From Chryseobacterium sp. StRB126 (GTDB lineage: Bacteria > Bacteroidota > Bacteroidia > Flavobacteriales > Weeksellaceae), in contig NZ_AP014624.1 of NCBI RefSeq assembly GCF_000829375.1, positions 5,146,001 through 5,210,000 on the forward strand: a DNA stretch of 64,000 bases, in the 5' to 3' direction. Position 1 is the first letter of the stretch; every line of letters begins with the position of its first letter. Under the pieces are notes generated by a model. The model had not been told where the DNA came from. It did not search any database and was given only the letters and a program-made list of their open reading frames with translations. Both the position numbers and the translations under genes were made by a program. Positions 29,072 through 38,400 of the stretch are shown piece after piece.

Positions 29072-29749
29072 ATGGGCAAGAATAAATTAGCAAGATTTGC
29101 AGAAAACAAGATATTACCAAATGTAATTCAACCTACAAGAGAAAAGGCTTTAGAGGGCTTTGAACTTAAAGGAAAATGGAGAGAGGATTTCTTTAAAAAT
29201 GACAACCCAATTGTTCTGGAACTAGGCTGCGGAAAAGGAGAATATTCTGTTGGACTGGCCAAAACATTTCCTGAAAAGAACTTTATCGGGGTTGATATTA
29301 AAGGAGCAAGATTCTGGTTTGGAGCAAAAGAGGCTGTAGAAAACAATATGAACAATGTTGCTTTTTTAAGAACACAGATTGAACTTGTAGAATATTTCTT
29401 TGCTGAAAATGAAGTGGATGAAATCTGGATTACCTTCCCGGATCCCCAAATCAAATATAAAAGAACAAAACATAGATTGACACACCCGGACTTTTTAGCC
29501 CGTTATAAAAAATTCCTGAAGCCAGGAGGAATTATCCACCTTAAAACGGACTCGGAATTCCTTCACGGATATACACTGGGGTATTTACAGGGAGCAGGAC
29601 ATGAAATCATTTCAGCTCATCACGATATCTACGGAGCCCCGGAATATGATCCTAATACGGAACATCTGAGAGACATCAAAACGTATTATGAAGAACTATT
29701 CTCAGCAAAAGGAAAAACAATAACCTATATAAAATTCCGGATCAACTGA
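29072..29749 (+). CDS. trmB: tRNA (guanine-N7-)-methyltransferase
   Basis: The 225-residue enzyme makes m7G46 in the variable loop of tRNA using SAM. Family blocks are present: the SAM motif VLELGCGKGEYSVGLA, the GVDIKGARFWFGAKEA strand end, the signature ITFPDPQIKYKRTKHRLTHPDFL, and LKPGGIIHLKTDSEFLHGYT. Length fits bacterial TrmB. It has its own promoter and leader hairpin, although it lies inside the DUF6759-like cluster. There is no reason to link its reaction to those secreted proteins. Confidence 0.95.
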   Translation: MGKNKLARFAENKILPNVIQPTREKALEGFELKGKWREDFFKNDNPIVLELGCGKGEYSVGLAKTFPEKNFIGVDIKGARFWFGAKEAVENNMNNVAFLRTQIELVEYFFAENEVDEIWITFPDPQIKYKRTKHRLTHPDFLARYKKFLKPGGIIHLKTDSEFLHGYTLGYLQGAGHEIISAHHDIYGAPEYDPNTEHLRDIKTYYEELFSAKGKTITYIKFRIN

Positions 29750-29770
29750 TGAAATAAACAAACACTATTG

Positions 29771-30457
29771 ATGAAAAAAAAAATTTTGACGATTTTATTT
29801 TTCACTTTCCTTACCCCTGGCTTTACATACGCACAAAAAAGCAGTAAAGACATCTTAAAAAGCACAAATATCAAGGAAATTGAAGAATATCTTAAGACCG
29901 CACACCCTGACGATCCTAAAAAGAGTGTGCTGAAACCTAAACTTATTGCTTTAAAAAACTCTGAGTGGACAAAAGGAGCACGTGCTGCCAAACCCATGGA
30001 GGCCAGACCTGTTATTGCTGATATCCCCAAAAACGCGATGAAAGATCCCAATTCTAATGAAGCGGAAGAATTTAAGCGCTTAATTGCCGAAACATCTGCA
30101 GAGCATAAAGAGAAAACTGCACAGCTCTTAAATACAATGCTTAATGAGGATATTACCAAAAAAGAATCTATTCTTTTATTTAAGAATAATTCAGACTGTA
30201 ATATTGTGCTCAGGATAGAAGGAAAAGAGTACTATAATCTTGCAGTTCCCGCTCACGGAGAAAACTTCATTATCGTTAATAAAGGCTTTTATACACTCAA
30301 CAGTAATGTTTGCGATATGAAGTACTTCTCTCAGAAAGATATAAAAAGAAGTATCTTTGTGACCATAGACAATCCGGGCCAGCCAGGAACTCAACAAGTC
30401 TCTGTGATAAAGGATCCACCTGATAAACCATTAAAAAAAAGAAAAGCAAAAAAATAA
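29771..30457 (+). CDS. secreted DUF6759-like protein, paralog 3
   Basis: The 228-residue protein starts at the ATG at 29771 (a TTG directly before it is a weaker choice). It has a signal peptide ending TYAQ, the shared N-terminal segment LKSTNIKEIEEYLKTAHPDDPKKSVLKPK, then EAEEFKRLIAETSAEHKEKTAQLLN and the C-terminal domain NNSDCNIVLRIEG, YYNLAVPAHGENFIIVNKGFY and NVCDMKYFSQKD. A Lys/Pro-rich tail ends the protein. It is six bases upstream of paralog 4, so the two are surely co-transcribed. Function unknown. Confidence 0.72.
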   Translation: MKKKILTILFFTFLTPGFTYAQKSSKDILKSTNIKEIEEYLKTAHPDDPKKSVLKPKLIALKNSEWTKGARAAKPMEARPVIADIPKNAMKDPNSNEAEEFKRLIAETSAEHKEKTAQLLNTMLNEDITKKESILLFKNNSDCNIVLRIEGKEYYNLAVPAHGENFIIVNKGFYTLNSNVCDMKYFSQKDIKRSIFVTIDNPGQPGTQQVSVIKDPPDKPLKKRKAKK

Positions 30458-30463
30458 ACGGGT

Positions 30464-30901
30464 ATGAAAAAGTTATTAGTTCTTACCGGGATTTCAGTGA
30501 TCCTTACCAGCTGCAGTGTTAATTATGGTGGCTATCCCATTAGAAACCCCTACCCTACTAATTCCGGTGGTGGTAGTGCCGCTAATACAGAGAGAGAATA
30601 TAATGAACTGATGAAAACTTACAAATCCGAAACAGCTGAAGTTCTTACAGATCTTCTTAACGAAGCAGATCCTACCAATCCCAGAACCTCTCTTTCGGTA
30701 GAAAATGCATCTCGCTGCAATATGGTTCTTACCATCAGTGGTAACGGATATTTTAAAAAGGTTCCCATTGGAGCTGGAAAAATCGGAGCTGTAATGGTTC
30801 CTAAAAATCAAAGCTACAGGCTATCAGGTATGTTGTGCAACTCAACTTATCAGTCTACAAAGTTTATTACAAGTTCATACAATATCAAAGTATCTAACTA
30901 A
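30464..30901 (+). CDS. DUF6759-like lipoprotein, paralog 4
   Basis: The 145-residue protein is a lipoprotein, with the lipobox ILTSC (Cys 17). A short Gly/Ser/Asn linker leads to EREYNELMKTYKSETAEVLTDLLNEAD, equivalent to the helix in its paralogs, and the conserved domain NASRCNMVLTISG, then MLCNSTYQSTKF, with both cysteines. It is thus a membrane-anchored minimal version of the family. It is probably co-transcribed with paralog 3. Confidence 0.72.
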   Translation: MKKLLVLTGISVILTSCSVNYGGYPIRNPYPTNSGGGSAANTEREYNELMKTYKSETAEVLTDLLNEADPTNPRTSLSVENASRCNMVLTISGNGYFKKVPIGAGKIGAVMVPKNQSYRLSGMLCNSTYQSTKFITSSYNIKVSN

Positions 30902-30904
30902 AAA

Positions 30905-30940
30905 AAATAAACCCTCACAGTAATCTATGAGGGTTTATTT
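30905..30940 (+). terminator. terminator after DUF6759-like paralog 4
   Basis: Thirteen paired bases (AAATAAACCCTCA / TGAGGGTTTATTT) with a ten-base loop lie directly after the stop codon. Confidence 0.88.
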
Positions 30941-31130
30941 TTAAATATTTTTGAACATTCTAAAAGCAGTTAATCCCTGACATCTCATAGCGTAATTTTA
31001 CATGTATCTATTCATACCAAAATATCATAATAACTGTTTGAAATCATTATTGAGGCCTGTATGAAAGTATAAAAACACCTCATTAATCTGGGGCATCAGT
31101 AAAATCTGCGAGACCCTATATAAAACAAAA

Positions 31131-31156
31131 AAACACTGGACCGAAATCCAGCGTTT
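31131..31156 (-). terminator. terminator of the rplM-rpsI-rpsB operon
   Basis: On the minus strand, AAACGCTGGA pairs with TCCAGTGTTT (one G-U) and is followed by T-rich sequence. It lies 26 bases after the rpsB stop, so the operon now ends at rpsB. Confidence 0.8.
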
Positions 31157-31181
31157 TTCCTATATTAAAGAAAATCTTTAA

Positions 31182-31943
31182 TTATTCTGCATCGAAATCA
31201 GCATCTGTATCAGCAGATACCTTTTCTCCTTCTTCTTTAGATTTTTCTTTATCAGCTTTTCTTTGAGACTGACCTTCTTTGATAGAATCAGAAACAATGC
31301 TCAAGATCATATCGATAGATTTAGAAGCATCATCGTTTCCTGGGATAACGAAATCTACTTTTCTAGGATCAGAGTTTGTATCAACGATACCGAAAACTGG
31401 AATACCAAGTTTCTTAGCTTCAGTTACCGCGATGTGTTCTCTTAAGATATCAACTACAAAAATTGCAGAAGGAAGTCTAACCATGTCAGAGATAGAACCT
31501 AAGTTTTTCTCTAAGTTAGCTCTTTGTCTGTCAACTTGTAATCTTTCTTTTTTAGATAAAGTTTCGAACGTACCGTCTTTTTTCATTTTGTCGATAGAGT
31601 TCATCTTCTTTACCGCCTTTCTGATAGTAACGAAGTTCGTTAACATACCTCCAGGCCATCTTTCTGTAATATAAGGCATATTAAGTTCAGAAGCGTGTTT
31701 TGCAACTACTTCTTTCGCTTGCTTCTTAGTAGCTACGAAAAGAACTTTTTTACCTGCAGAAGTTAATTTTTCTAAAGCGCTGCACGCTTCATCTAATTTA
31801 ACTGCTGTTTTATGTAAGTCTACAATGTGAATACCGTTCTTCTCCATAAAAATGTATGGAGCCATATTTGGATTCCACTTTCTAGTCATGTGACCGAAGT
31901 GTACGCCAGCCTCTAAAAGGTCTTTTACATTTGCTTTTGCCAT
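31182..31943 (-). CDS. rpsB: 30S ribosomal protein S2
   Basis: The 253-residue protein is S2, an early-to-late assembly protein of the small subunit head. Signature blocks are LLEAGVHFGHMTRKWNPNMAPYIF, GGMLTNFVTI and PVFGIVDTNSDPRKVDFVIPGNDDA. The acidic Glu/Asp/Lys-rich tail is usual in this group. It follows rplM and rpsI on the same strand after a 207-base gap that holds a repeat element. tsf, usually next in the same operon, is instead about 14 kb away on the other strand. Confidence 0.97.
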   Translation of the reverse strand: MAKANVKDLLEAGVHFGHMTRKWNPNMAPYIFMEKNGIHIVDLHKTAVKLDEACSALEKLTSAGKKVLFVATKKQAKEVVAKHASELNMPYITERWPGGMLTNFVTIRKAVKKMNSIDKMKKDGTFETLSKKERLQVDRQRANLEKNLGSISDMVRLPSAIFVVDILREHIAVTEAKKLGIPVFGIVDTNSDPRKVDFVIPGNDDASKSIDMILSIVSDSIKEGQSQRKADKEKSKEEGEKVSADTDADFDAE

Positions 31944-32031
31944 GTTTTCTGTTTTTGTTAGTTTACTTTCCGTCTTTTAAACAATCAACAACTTCTTTAG
32001 ATGGGAGAAGCGTTTGGATGCTAAACGTAAC

Positions 32032-32140
32032 GGGCAATTGGCGGTTGGCTTGTTGCTTTTGGCAATTGGCTTTTCGCCGAGATTAAGTTTAAAAAAAATT
32101 TAATACATTTCTGTAGCCAATAGCCATAAGCCATTCGCCC
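32032..32140. repeat. imperfect inverted repeat element between rpsI and rpsB
   Basis: The left part holds GGGCAATTGGCGGTTGGCTT and a further TTGGCAATTGGCTTTTCGCC. The right part, AGCCAATAGCCATAAGCCATTCGCCC, split here as AGCCAATAGCC and ATAAGCCATTCGCCC, is close to their reverse complement. The GGC-rich composition stands out from the AT-rich surroundings. It looks like a dispersed REP- or MITE-like unit; a structured leader acting on rpsB is the alternative. Confidence 0.5.
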
Positions 32141-32150
32141 ACAAGAAATC

Positions 32151-32537
32151 TTAACGTTTTGAGAATTGGAATCTCTTTCTTGCTTTTTTCTGACCTGGCT
32201 TCTTTCTTTCCACCATTCTTGCGTCTCTTGTAAGTAAACCAGCTGGCTTTAATGCTAATCTGAACTCAGCGTTGATTTCGCATAAAGCTCTTGAAATACC
32301 TAATCTGATAGCCTCTGCCTGACCTGTATTACCACCACCGAATACGTTTACGGTAACGTCATACTGACCAACAGTCTCAGAAAGGATGAACGGTTGGTTT
32401 AATTTGTAAACCATCACGTCTGTAGAGAAATAAGTTGCAGCATCTTTACCGTTTACTGTAATAACACCAGAACCTGGTCTTACATAAACTCTTGCTACAG
32501 AAGTTTTTCTTCTTCCGATTTTGTGAACTATAGACAT
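32151..32537 (-). CDS. rpsI: 30S ribosomal protein S9
   Basis: The 128-residue protein is S9. It has [18 protein letters not shown] at the start, [20 protein letters not shown] in the middle, and the basic tail [12 protein letters not shown], whose last arginine reaches the ribosomal P site. Its ATG is six bases after the rplM stop, the classical L13-S9 operon. Confidence 0.97.
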   Translation of the reverse strand: MSIVHKIGRRKTSVARVYVRPGSGVITVNGKDAATYFSTDVMVYKLNQPFILSETVGQYDVTVNVFGGGNTGQAEAIRLGISRALCEINAEFRLALKPAGLLTRDARMVERKKPGQKKARKRFQFSKR

Positions 32538-32543
32538 AATTAA

Positions 32544-32999
32544 TTATTTAAATTCGTTAACATTAATTGTTTTAGGCTGTTGAGCTTCATGTTTGTGCTC
32601 AGTTCCTTCATATAAATAAAGGTTCTTAAGGATAGCAGCACCTAGTCTGTTTTTAGGTAACATACCTTTTACAGACTTCTCTAATACCTTTAAAGAATCT
32701 TTCTTTTGAAGTTCAGCCGCAGTCATAGACTTCTGTCCACCAGGGTATCCTGTATGCCAGATATAAGTCTTATCAGCCCACTTGTTTCCGGAAAGCGTAA
32801 TTTTCCCAGCATTCAAAACGATTACGTTATCACCACAATCTACGTGAGGTGTAAAATTCGTTTTGTGCTTACCTCTCAAAATCTTTGCAACCGTAGAAGC
32901 TAGTCTTCCTAACGGCTGTCCTTCAGCGTCTACCACAACCCATTCTTTATTAGCAGTAGCTTTGTTCGCTGAAACAGTTTTGTAACTTAATGTATTCAC
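32544..32999 (-). CDS. rplM: 50S ribosomal protein L13
   Basis: The 151-residue protein is L13. Signature segments are WVVVDAEGQPLGRLAS, KTNFTPHVDCGDNVIVLNA, YIWHTGYPGG and VKGMLPKNRLG. It is the first gene of the rplM-rpsI-rpsB operon and has a well-formed promoter upstream. Confidence 0.97.
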   Translation of the reverse strand: MNTLSYKTVSANKATANKEWVVVDAEGQPLGRLASTVAKILRGKHKTNFTPHVDCGDNVIVLNAGKITLSGNKWADKTYIWHTGYPGGQKSMTAAELQKKDSLKVLEKSVKGMLPKNRLGAAILKNLYLYEGTEHKHEAQQPKTINVNEFK

Positions 33000-33045
33000 A
33001 CGTTTTAGTTAAAGATTAAACATAATTTACCCCTAAAAGGGTGTG

Positions 33046-33075
33046 CAAAGGTACAAATTATTTTCGTAACCCAAA
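33046..33075 (-). promoter_or_regulatory. promoter of the rplM-rpsI-rpsB operon
   Basis: On the minus strand a -33 TTTG (33072-33075) and a -7 TACCTTTG (33046-33053) are separated by 18 bases, close to the ideal Bacteroidota promoter. It is the best-formed promoter in the window, as expected for a ribosomal operon. Confidence 0.8.
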
Positions 33076-33481
33076 AACATATTTTATTTAATCTATAGAT
33101 TATCGGATAATCAGCCCTCTAGCAATAGATTTTAACACTATTTATAATTTTGGCATAAAACTTGTAAAATGTTGTGGCGATGAAAAAAAACGTTTAGAAG
33201 GTTCTAAAAACACAGAGATGATAAAGCAAGAGTTTCTTCCCTCAACTCTTTCTTTATTGCCTTTCTCTTAAAATTTCTGTGAAAATTCATTCTACTTATT
33301 TTAAAACCGATCACTTTATGATGAACTACTCTATTATACAAAGTCTCTTTAAACTCATTAAAAAGACTTTAATATATAGATTGTTCCTCTTCTTCTGAGA
33401 ATCATTATCTATCTATTTTAATTTTTCTTTAAGGATTTATTCAAAAGCTTATTGATATCATTATTTATTTCCCGAAATAAT
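33076..33481. other. divergent intergenic region between rplM and the DUF3667 gene
   Basis: Apart from the promoters at its two ends, this stretch of about 400 bases shows no gene, RNA or clear hairpin. It is AT-rich. Confidence 0.5.
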
Positions 33482-33489
33482 TATCTTTG
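33482..33489 (+). promoter_or_regulatory. -7 promoter element of the DUF3667 gene
   Basis: TATCTTTG matches TAnnTTTG and lies 17 bases before the ATG at 33507. Confidence 0.6.
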
Positions 33490-33506
33490 TCGCACAAACA
33501 AGTACC

Positions 33507-34610
33507 ATGAGCCACGGAAAGATCCGAGAAGACAAAACCTGCCTGAACTGTGGGCATCAAGTAGAGGAAAGATTCTGCCCTCATTGCGGACAGGAAAATA
33601 CTGAAAGACGGCAGCCTTTCTATTTTCTGTTCACCCATTTTATTGAAGATTTCACCCATTATGACGGTCAGTTCTGGGGAACTGTAAAAAATCTGTTATT
33701 TAAGCCCGGCAAATTGACAAATACTTATCTGGAAGGAAAGAGGCAGAAGTTTGTACCCCCTGTAAAGCTTTATATTTTTGTCAGTTTTATAACATTCTTT
33801 GTATTTGCACTTTTTCCTATGGTAAATATAAATTCCAAAGACAAGGATAATGAAGAACACAACAAAACGAGTCTTGTAAAAATCGTAAAACCGGTTACTT
33901 CTATTGGAACACAAAAGATTATAGACAGTATAAAGGCTAAAAAAACTCTGACTGAGGAAGATTCTCTTGCCATTGAAAAGCTAAAAATGATTCCGGATTC
34001 TACTGAAATAGAGGAAATGATGGATATGGACAGAACGATAGATCCGGACTTCAGTGGTAAAAACTATAAAACAAAGAAGTCTTATGATTCTGCAATAGCT
34101 AAAAATCCAGGTTTTTTTGATTTTTTAGAGAAGCCTATTGCTCATAAATTCTTCGAGCTTAAAGAACATGGAGTTACCAAAAAGGAGCTTTTAGACAATA
34201 TGCTTGAAAAATCATTTCACAATCTGCCTAAAGCCCTTTTTATCTACCTCCCTTTGTTTGCATTCTTCCTATGGATATTCCACAGTAAGAAAAAATGGTG
34301 GTATTTTGATCACGGAATTTTCACCCTGCATTATTTCTCTTTCTTATTACTTACCATTTTATTGATATTCCTGTTTGGAAAAGTGGCAAAACTAACGGAA
34401 ATTAAAGCTTTAAACGCAGTTCTTTATTTAGTAATGACTATCCTTACCATTTACAGTATGGGATATTTCTTTATTGCTCACCGAAGGGTTTACCGTGCAC
34501 ACGGGCTAGTAAGCATTATAGTTGGTATTATGTTATTAACGATAAACTTTTTTGCGTTCATGTTTTTACTTGTAGGACTCGCTCTGGTAAGCTTCATGAT
34601 GATCCATTAA
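33507..34610 (+). CDS. DUF3667 membrane protein with N-terminal zinc ribbon
   Basis: The 367-residue protein starts with a zinc-ribbon pattern, Cys 12, 15, 24 and 27 (CLNC and CPHC). The DUF3667 core follows, with HYDGQFWGTVKNLLFKPGKLTNTYLEGKRQKFVPPVKLYIF leading into the first membrane segment; it is written here in full only by its ends HYDGQFWGTVKN and PPVKLYIF. A long charged loop of about 150 residues separates this from three or four C-terminal membrane segments. The family is common in Bacteroidota and has no known role. Confidence 0.85.
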   Translation: MSHGKIREDKTCLNCGHQVEERFCPHCGQENTERRQPFYFLFTHFIEDFTHYDGQFWGTVKNLLFKPGKLTNTYLEGKRQKFVPPVKLYIFVSFITFFVFALFPMVNINSKDKDNEEHNKTSLVKIVKPVTSIGTQKIIDSIKAKKTLTEEDSLAIEKLKMIPDSTEIEEMMDMDRTIDPDFSGKNYKTKKSYDSAIAKNPGFFDFLEKPIAHKFFELKEHGVTKKELLDNMLEKSFHNLPKALFIYLPLFAFFLWIFHSKKKWWYFDHGIFTLHYFSFLLLTILLIFLFGKVAKLTEIKALNAVLYLVMTILTIYSMGYFFIAHRRVYRAHGLVSIIVGIMLLTINFFAFMFLLVGLALVSFMMIH

Positions 34611-34612
34611 AT

Positions 34613-34650
34613 AAAAAAAGAGGCAGTCAAATTTGACTGCCTCTTTTTTT
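34613..34650. terminator. bidirectional terminator
   Basis: A perfect palindrome centred on AGTCAAATTTGACT with A and T flanks lies between the convergent DUF3667 and small membrane protein genes, and overlaps the latter's stop codon. Confidence 0.92.
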
Positions 34651-34981
34651 ATTTTCTTAATGACTTTGTTCCTCTAAAACTTGCTATTACATAATAGGCT
34701 ACAAACACCATGGAAAACTTCAGGATGGATGGAATGGCCAGTTCAAGTTTAAAAATTAAAGTTCCTATCAGTACAAGAATAGCCATTACAACAAAAGACA
34801 GTCCTAATTTTTTAGGCAATGTGAAATCCGGAGTATCCAGATAATAAGCAACACCCCAGGCGGCTCCAAAAGCAACAGCATAATAAAATTCCAGACCGAT
34901 ATTATCTGAACTTAAAAAGAAATAATTGATAAGGAAACTGACTACGGCTCCCAACGCGAAATATATCAAAGCTTTTTGCAT
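34649..34981 (-). CDS. small integral membrane protein, unknown
   Basis: The 110-residue protein has about four hydrophobic segments and short loops, with GAAWGVAYYLDTPDFTLPKKLGLS in the centre. I do not recognise a named family. An open frame extends 18 codons further upstream, but a -7 element lies at 34999-35006 within that extension, so the ATG at 34981 (MQKALIYFALG) is preferred. Confidence 0.65.
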   Translation of the reverse strand: MQKALIYFALGAVVSFLINYFFLSSDNIGLEFYYAVAFGAAWGVAYYLDTPDFTLPKKLGLSFVVMAILVLIGTLIFKLELAIPSILKFSMVFVAYYVIASFRGTKSLRK

Positions 34982-34998
34982 GTCTGTAAAATATGGTG

Positions 34999-35006
34999 CA
35001 AAAGTA
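34999..35006 (-). promoter_or_regulatory. -7 promoter element of the small membrane protein gene
   Basis: TACTTTTG on the minus strand matches TAnnTTTG and lies 17 bases before the ATG at 34981. It decides the start codon against the longer frame. Confidence 0.55.
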
Positions 35007-35076
35007 GAGATTTTAATTTGAGAAATTAATCTCAATTCAGGATAAAAATTACTGATTTAGGTTGATTTGAAGCGCG

Positions 35077-35193
35077 GAGCTGGAAGCTGGAAGTTATGAA
35101 GGCCATAAACAATTACGGTTTCTTTTATTTAAGGTCATTTAATAGTAACTGTAGTTAGTATAACTAAAATAATCCCCTGCCTCCTTCTTCCAG
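35077..35193. repeat. possible dispersed repeat with GCTGGAAG units
   Basis: GAGCTGGAAGCTGGAAG (35077-35093) contains a tandem AGCTGGA unit, and CTCCTTCTTCCAG (35181-35193) is a rough inverted copy. The intervening sequence is unremarkable. It looks like a small non-coding repeat in the 410-base region upstream of icmF; only one copy is in the window, so this is tentative. Confidence 0.3.
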
Positions 35194-35410
35194 TCATCAT
35201 CAGTTTTAGTTGCTTCAACCGACATCAGGTTAATTAAGGATATGTCAATTTCTAAATGAAATCTTTAAGTCATTTTTGATTCTGCAACCACCGAACCTTT
35301 CGTCTTTCAAATTCTTAAACCTAAAAATGGAATCATTTTATTAAATAGAGACGCCCAAACTTATGATAATCAGCATTATAAAATCAAACACAAGGTTCTT
35401 TTTTTATTAT

Positions 35411-35418
35411 TATATTTG
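35411..35418 (+). promoter_or_regulatory. -7 promoter element of the mutase gene
   Basis: TATATTTG matches TAnnTTTG and lies 28 bases before the ATG at 35446. Confidence 0.55.
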
Positions 35419-35445
35419 AAAACTTAGAAACTTTCTAGAATTTTT

Positions 35446-38400
35446 ATGGAAACCCAAAAATATACTCCAACCAACAAGGTAAGAATCGTAACAGCGGCGT
35501 CATTATTTGACGGACATGATGCTGCGATCAATATTATGCGTCGTGTCATTCAGGGAACTGGATGTGAAGTGATTCACTTAGGACATGACAAATCAGCTGA
35601 GGAAGTTGTAAACACAGCGATCCAGGAAGATGCGAATGCGATTGCATTAACTTCATACCAGGGAGGTCACAATGAATACTTCAAATATATTTATGACCTT
35701 TTAAGAGAAAAAAACTCACCACAGATCAAAATTTTTGGTGGTGGTGGTGGTGTAATCCTGCCTGAAGAAATCGAAGATATCATGTCTTACGGAATCGACA
35801 GAATCTATTCTCCTGATGACGGCCGCGAACTTGGATTACAGGGAATGATCGACGATTTAGTGAAAAGATCAGATTTCGCAACAGGAAAAGAGGTTACAGC
35901 AAGTGATTTAGATTCAATCGACTTTGAAAATTCTACAAGCATAGCTAAAATCATTTCTGCCGTTGAAAACTTCTCAGAAGAAAAACCTGAACTGGTACAA
36001 GCTATTGACGAAAAATCAAAAGATTTAAATATCCCAATTATCGGTATCACGGGTACAGGAGGAGCCGGAAAATCTTCTTTGACAGACGAATTGGTAAGAC
36101 GTTTTCTACGTTCAAATCCGGGTAAAAAAATTGCCATCATTTCGATTGACCCTTCGAAAAAGAAAACCGGAGGAGCGCTTTTGGGAGACAGAATTCGCAT
36201 GAATGCGATTAATGATCCAAGAGTGTATATGCGTTCCATGGCGACGAGAGAAAACAACGTTTCCGTTTCTCCGTTCATTCATTCTGCATTAAATGTATTG
36301 AAACTAGCTCATCCTGATGTGATTATTTTGGAAACTTCAGGTATTGGTCAATCAGGTTCGGAAGTTTCTGACTTTGCAGACGTTTCCATGTACGTGATGA
36401 CTCCTGAATATGGAGCTTCTACACAGTTGGAAAAAATCGACATGTTAGATTATGCGGATTTGGTCGCTTTAAACAAGTCTGATAAACGTGGTGCTTTAGA
36501 TGCACTTCAGGCCGTAAGGAAGCAGTTCCAGAGAAACCATTTGTTGTGGGAAAGCCCATTAGATGACATGCCGGTGTATGCAACAAAAGCATCTCAGTTC
36601 AACGACCACGGAACAACTGAGTTATACAACCGATTGGTTGAAAAAGTTAATGAGAAATATTCTGATCTCAACTTGCGAGGTTTTGTGGAACAGGAAATTA
36701 CAGACGAAGTAACGATCATTCCTCCAAAAAGAGTACGTTACCTTTCTGAAATTGTTGAAAACAACAGACAATACGACGCCAACGTTGAAAAACAGGCTGA
36801 ATTAGCAAGAAAAATGTATCACATTGAAGGCGTAAAAAGTTTCCTTTCAAATGAAACTTTAGATGCTGAATATCAGAAAGCAGAAAAAGATCTTCAACAG
36901 GAGAATATTGATTTCTTAAAGAATTGGGATGATACGAAACAGGCTTTCAAAGCTGAGTTTTATTCTTATTTTGTTCGCGGAAAAGAAATTAAGGTTGAGA
37001 CTTCAACCGAATCTTTATCTCATTTAAAAATTCCAAAAATATCATTGCCAAAATATACTGATTGGGGTGATTTGATTAAATGGAAAGGTCAGGAAAATCT
37101 TCCGGGAGGGTTTCCATACACTGCGGGAATTTATCCTTTCAAAAGAACTGGAGAAGATCCAACCAGAATGTTTGCCGGAGAAGGTGGGCCGGAAAGAACC
37201 AACAGAAGATTCCACTATGTTTCGGCAGAAATGGATGCAAAACGTTTATCCACAGCTTTTGACTCTGTAACTTTATACGGACAAGACCCTGCTCTTCCAC
37301 CAGATATTTATGGTAAAATTGGAAATGCAGGAGTTTCTATTGCGACGTTGGATGATGCTAAAAAATTGTATTCCGGATTTGATTTGGTGAATGCAATGAC
37401 TTCAGTTTCGATGACCATCAACGGACCTGCACCGATGTTATTAGCTTTCTTTATGAATGCTGCCATCGACCAGAATGTTGAGAAATATATTGCTGAACAT
37501 AAGCTTGAAGCTAATGTTGAGAAAGCTTTAAAAGCAAAATTCGATGATAAAGGTTTAGAAAGACCAAAATATAACGGGGAATTACCTCCTTCCAATAATG
37601 GTTTAGGATTAAAACTATTAGGTTTAACGGGAGATGAAGTGATTCCTGCTGAAGCTTATGCTGAAATTAAGGCTAAAACGATTGCCACTGTTCGTGGGAC
37701 TGTTCAGGCAGATATTTTAAAAGAAGATCAAGCTCAAAATACCTGTATTTTCTCTACTGAATTTGCCCTAAGATTAATGGGGGACGTTCAGGAATATTTC
37801 ATCACAGAAAAAGTAAGAAACTTCTACTCGGTTTCTATTTCAGGATATCACATTGCTGAAGCTGGAGCAAACCCGGTTTCTCAGTTGGCATTTACACTGG
37901 CTAATGGTTTCACGTATGTGGAATATTATTTGTCAAGAGGAATGAATATCAATGATTTTGCTCCTAACTTATCCTTCTTCTTCTCTAACGGAATTGACCC
38001 TGAATATTCAGTGATCGGACGTGTAGCAAGAAGAATCTGGGCAAAAGCCATGAAACTGAAATATGGAGCAGACGAAAGAAGCCAAATGTTGAAATACCAC
38101 ATCCAAACTTCAGGGCGTTCGCTTCACGCTCAGGAAATTGATTTCAACGATATCAGAACCACACTACAAGCGCTTTATGCAATTTATGATAACTGTAATT
38201 CACTTCACACCAACGCTTATGATGAGGCCATTACAACGCCAACTGAGCAGTCTGTAAGAAGAGCAATGGCGATTCAGTTGATTATCAACAAAGAATTAGG
38301 GTTAGCTAAAAATGAAAACCCACTTCAGGGATCTTTCATTATTGAAGAGCTAACAGATCTTGTGGAAGAAGCTGTTTATGCAGAATTCGACAGAATTACT

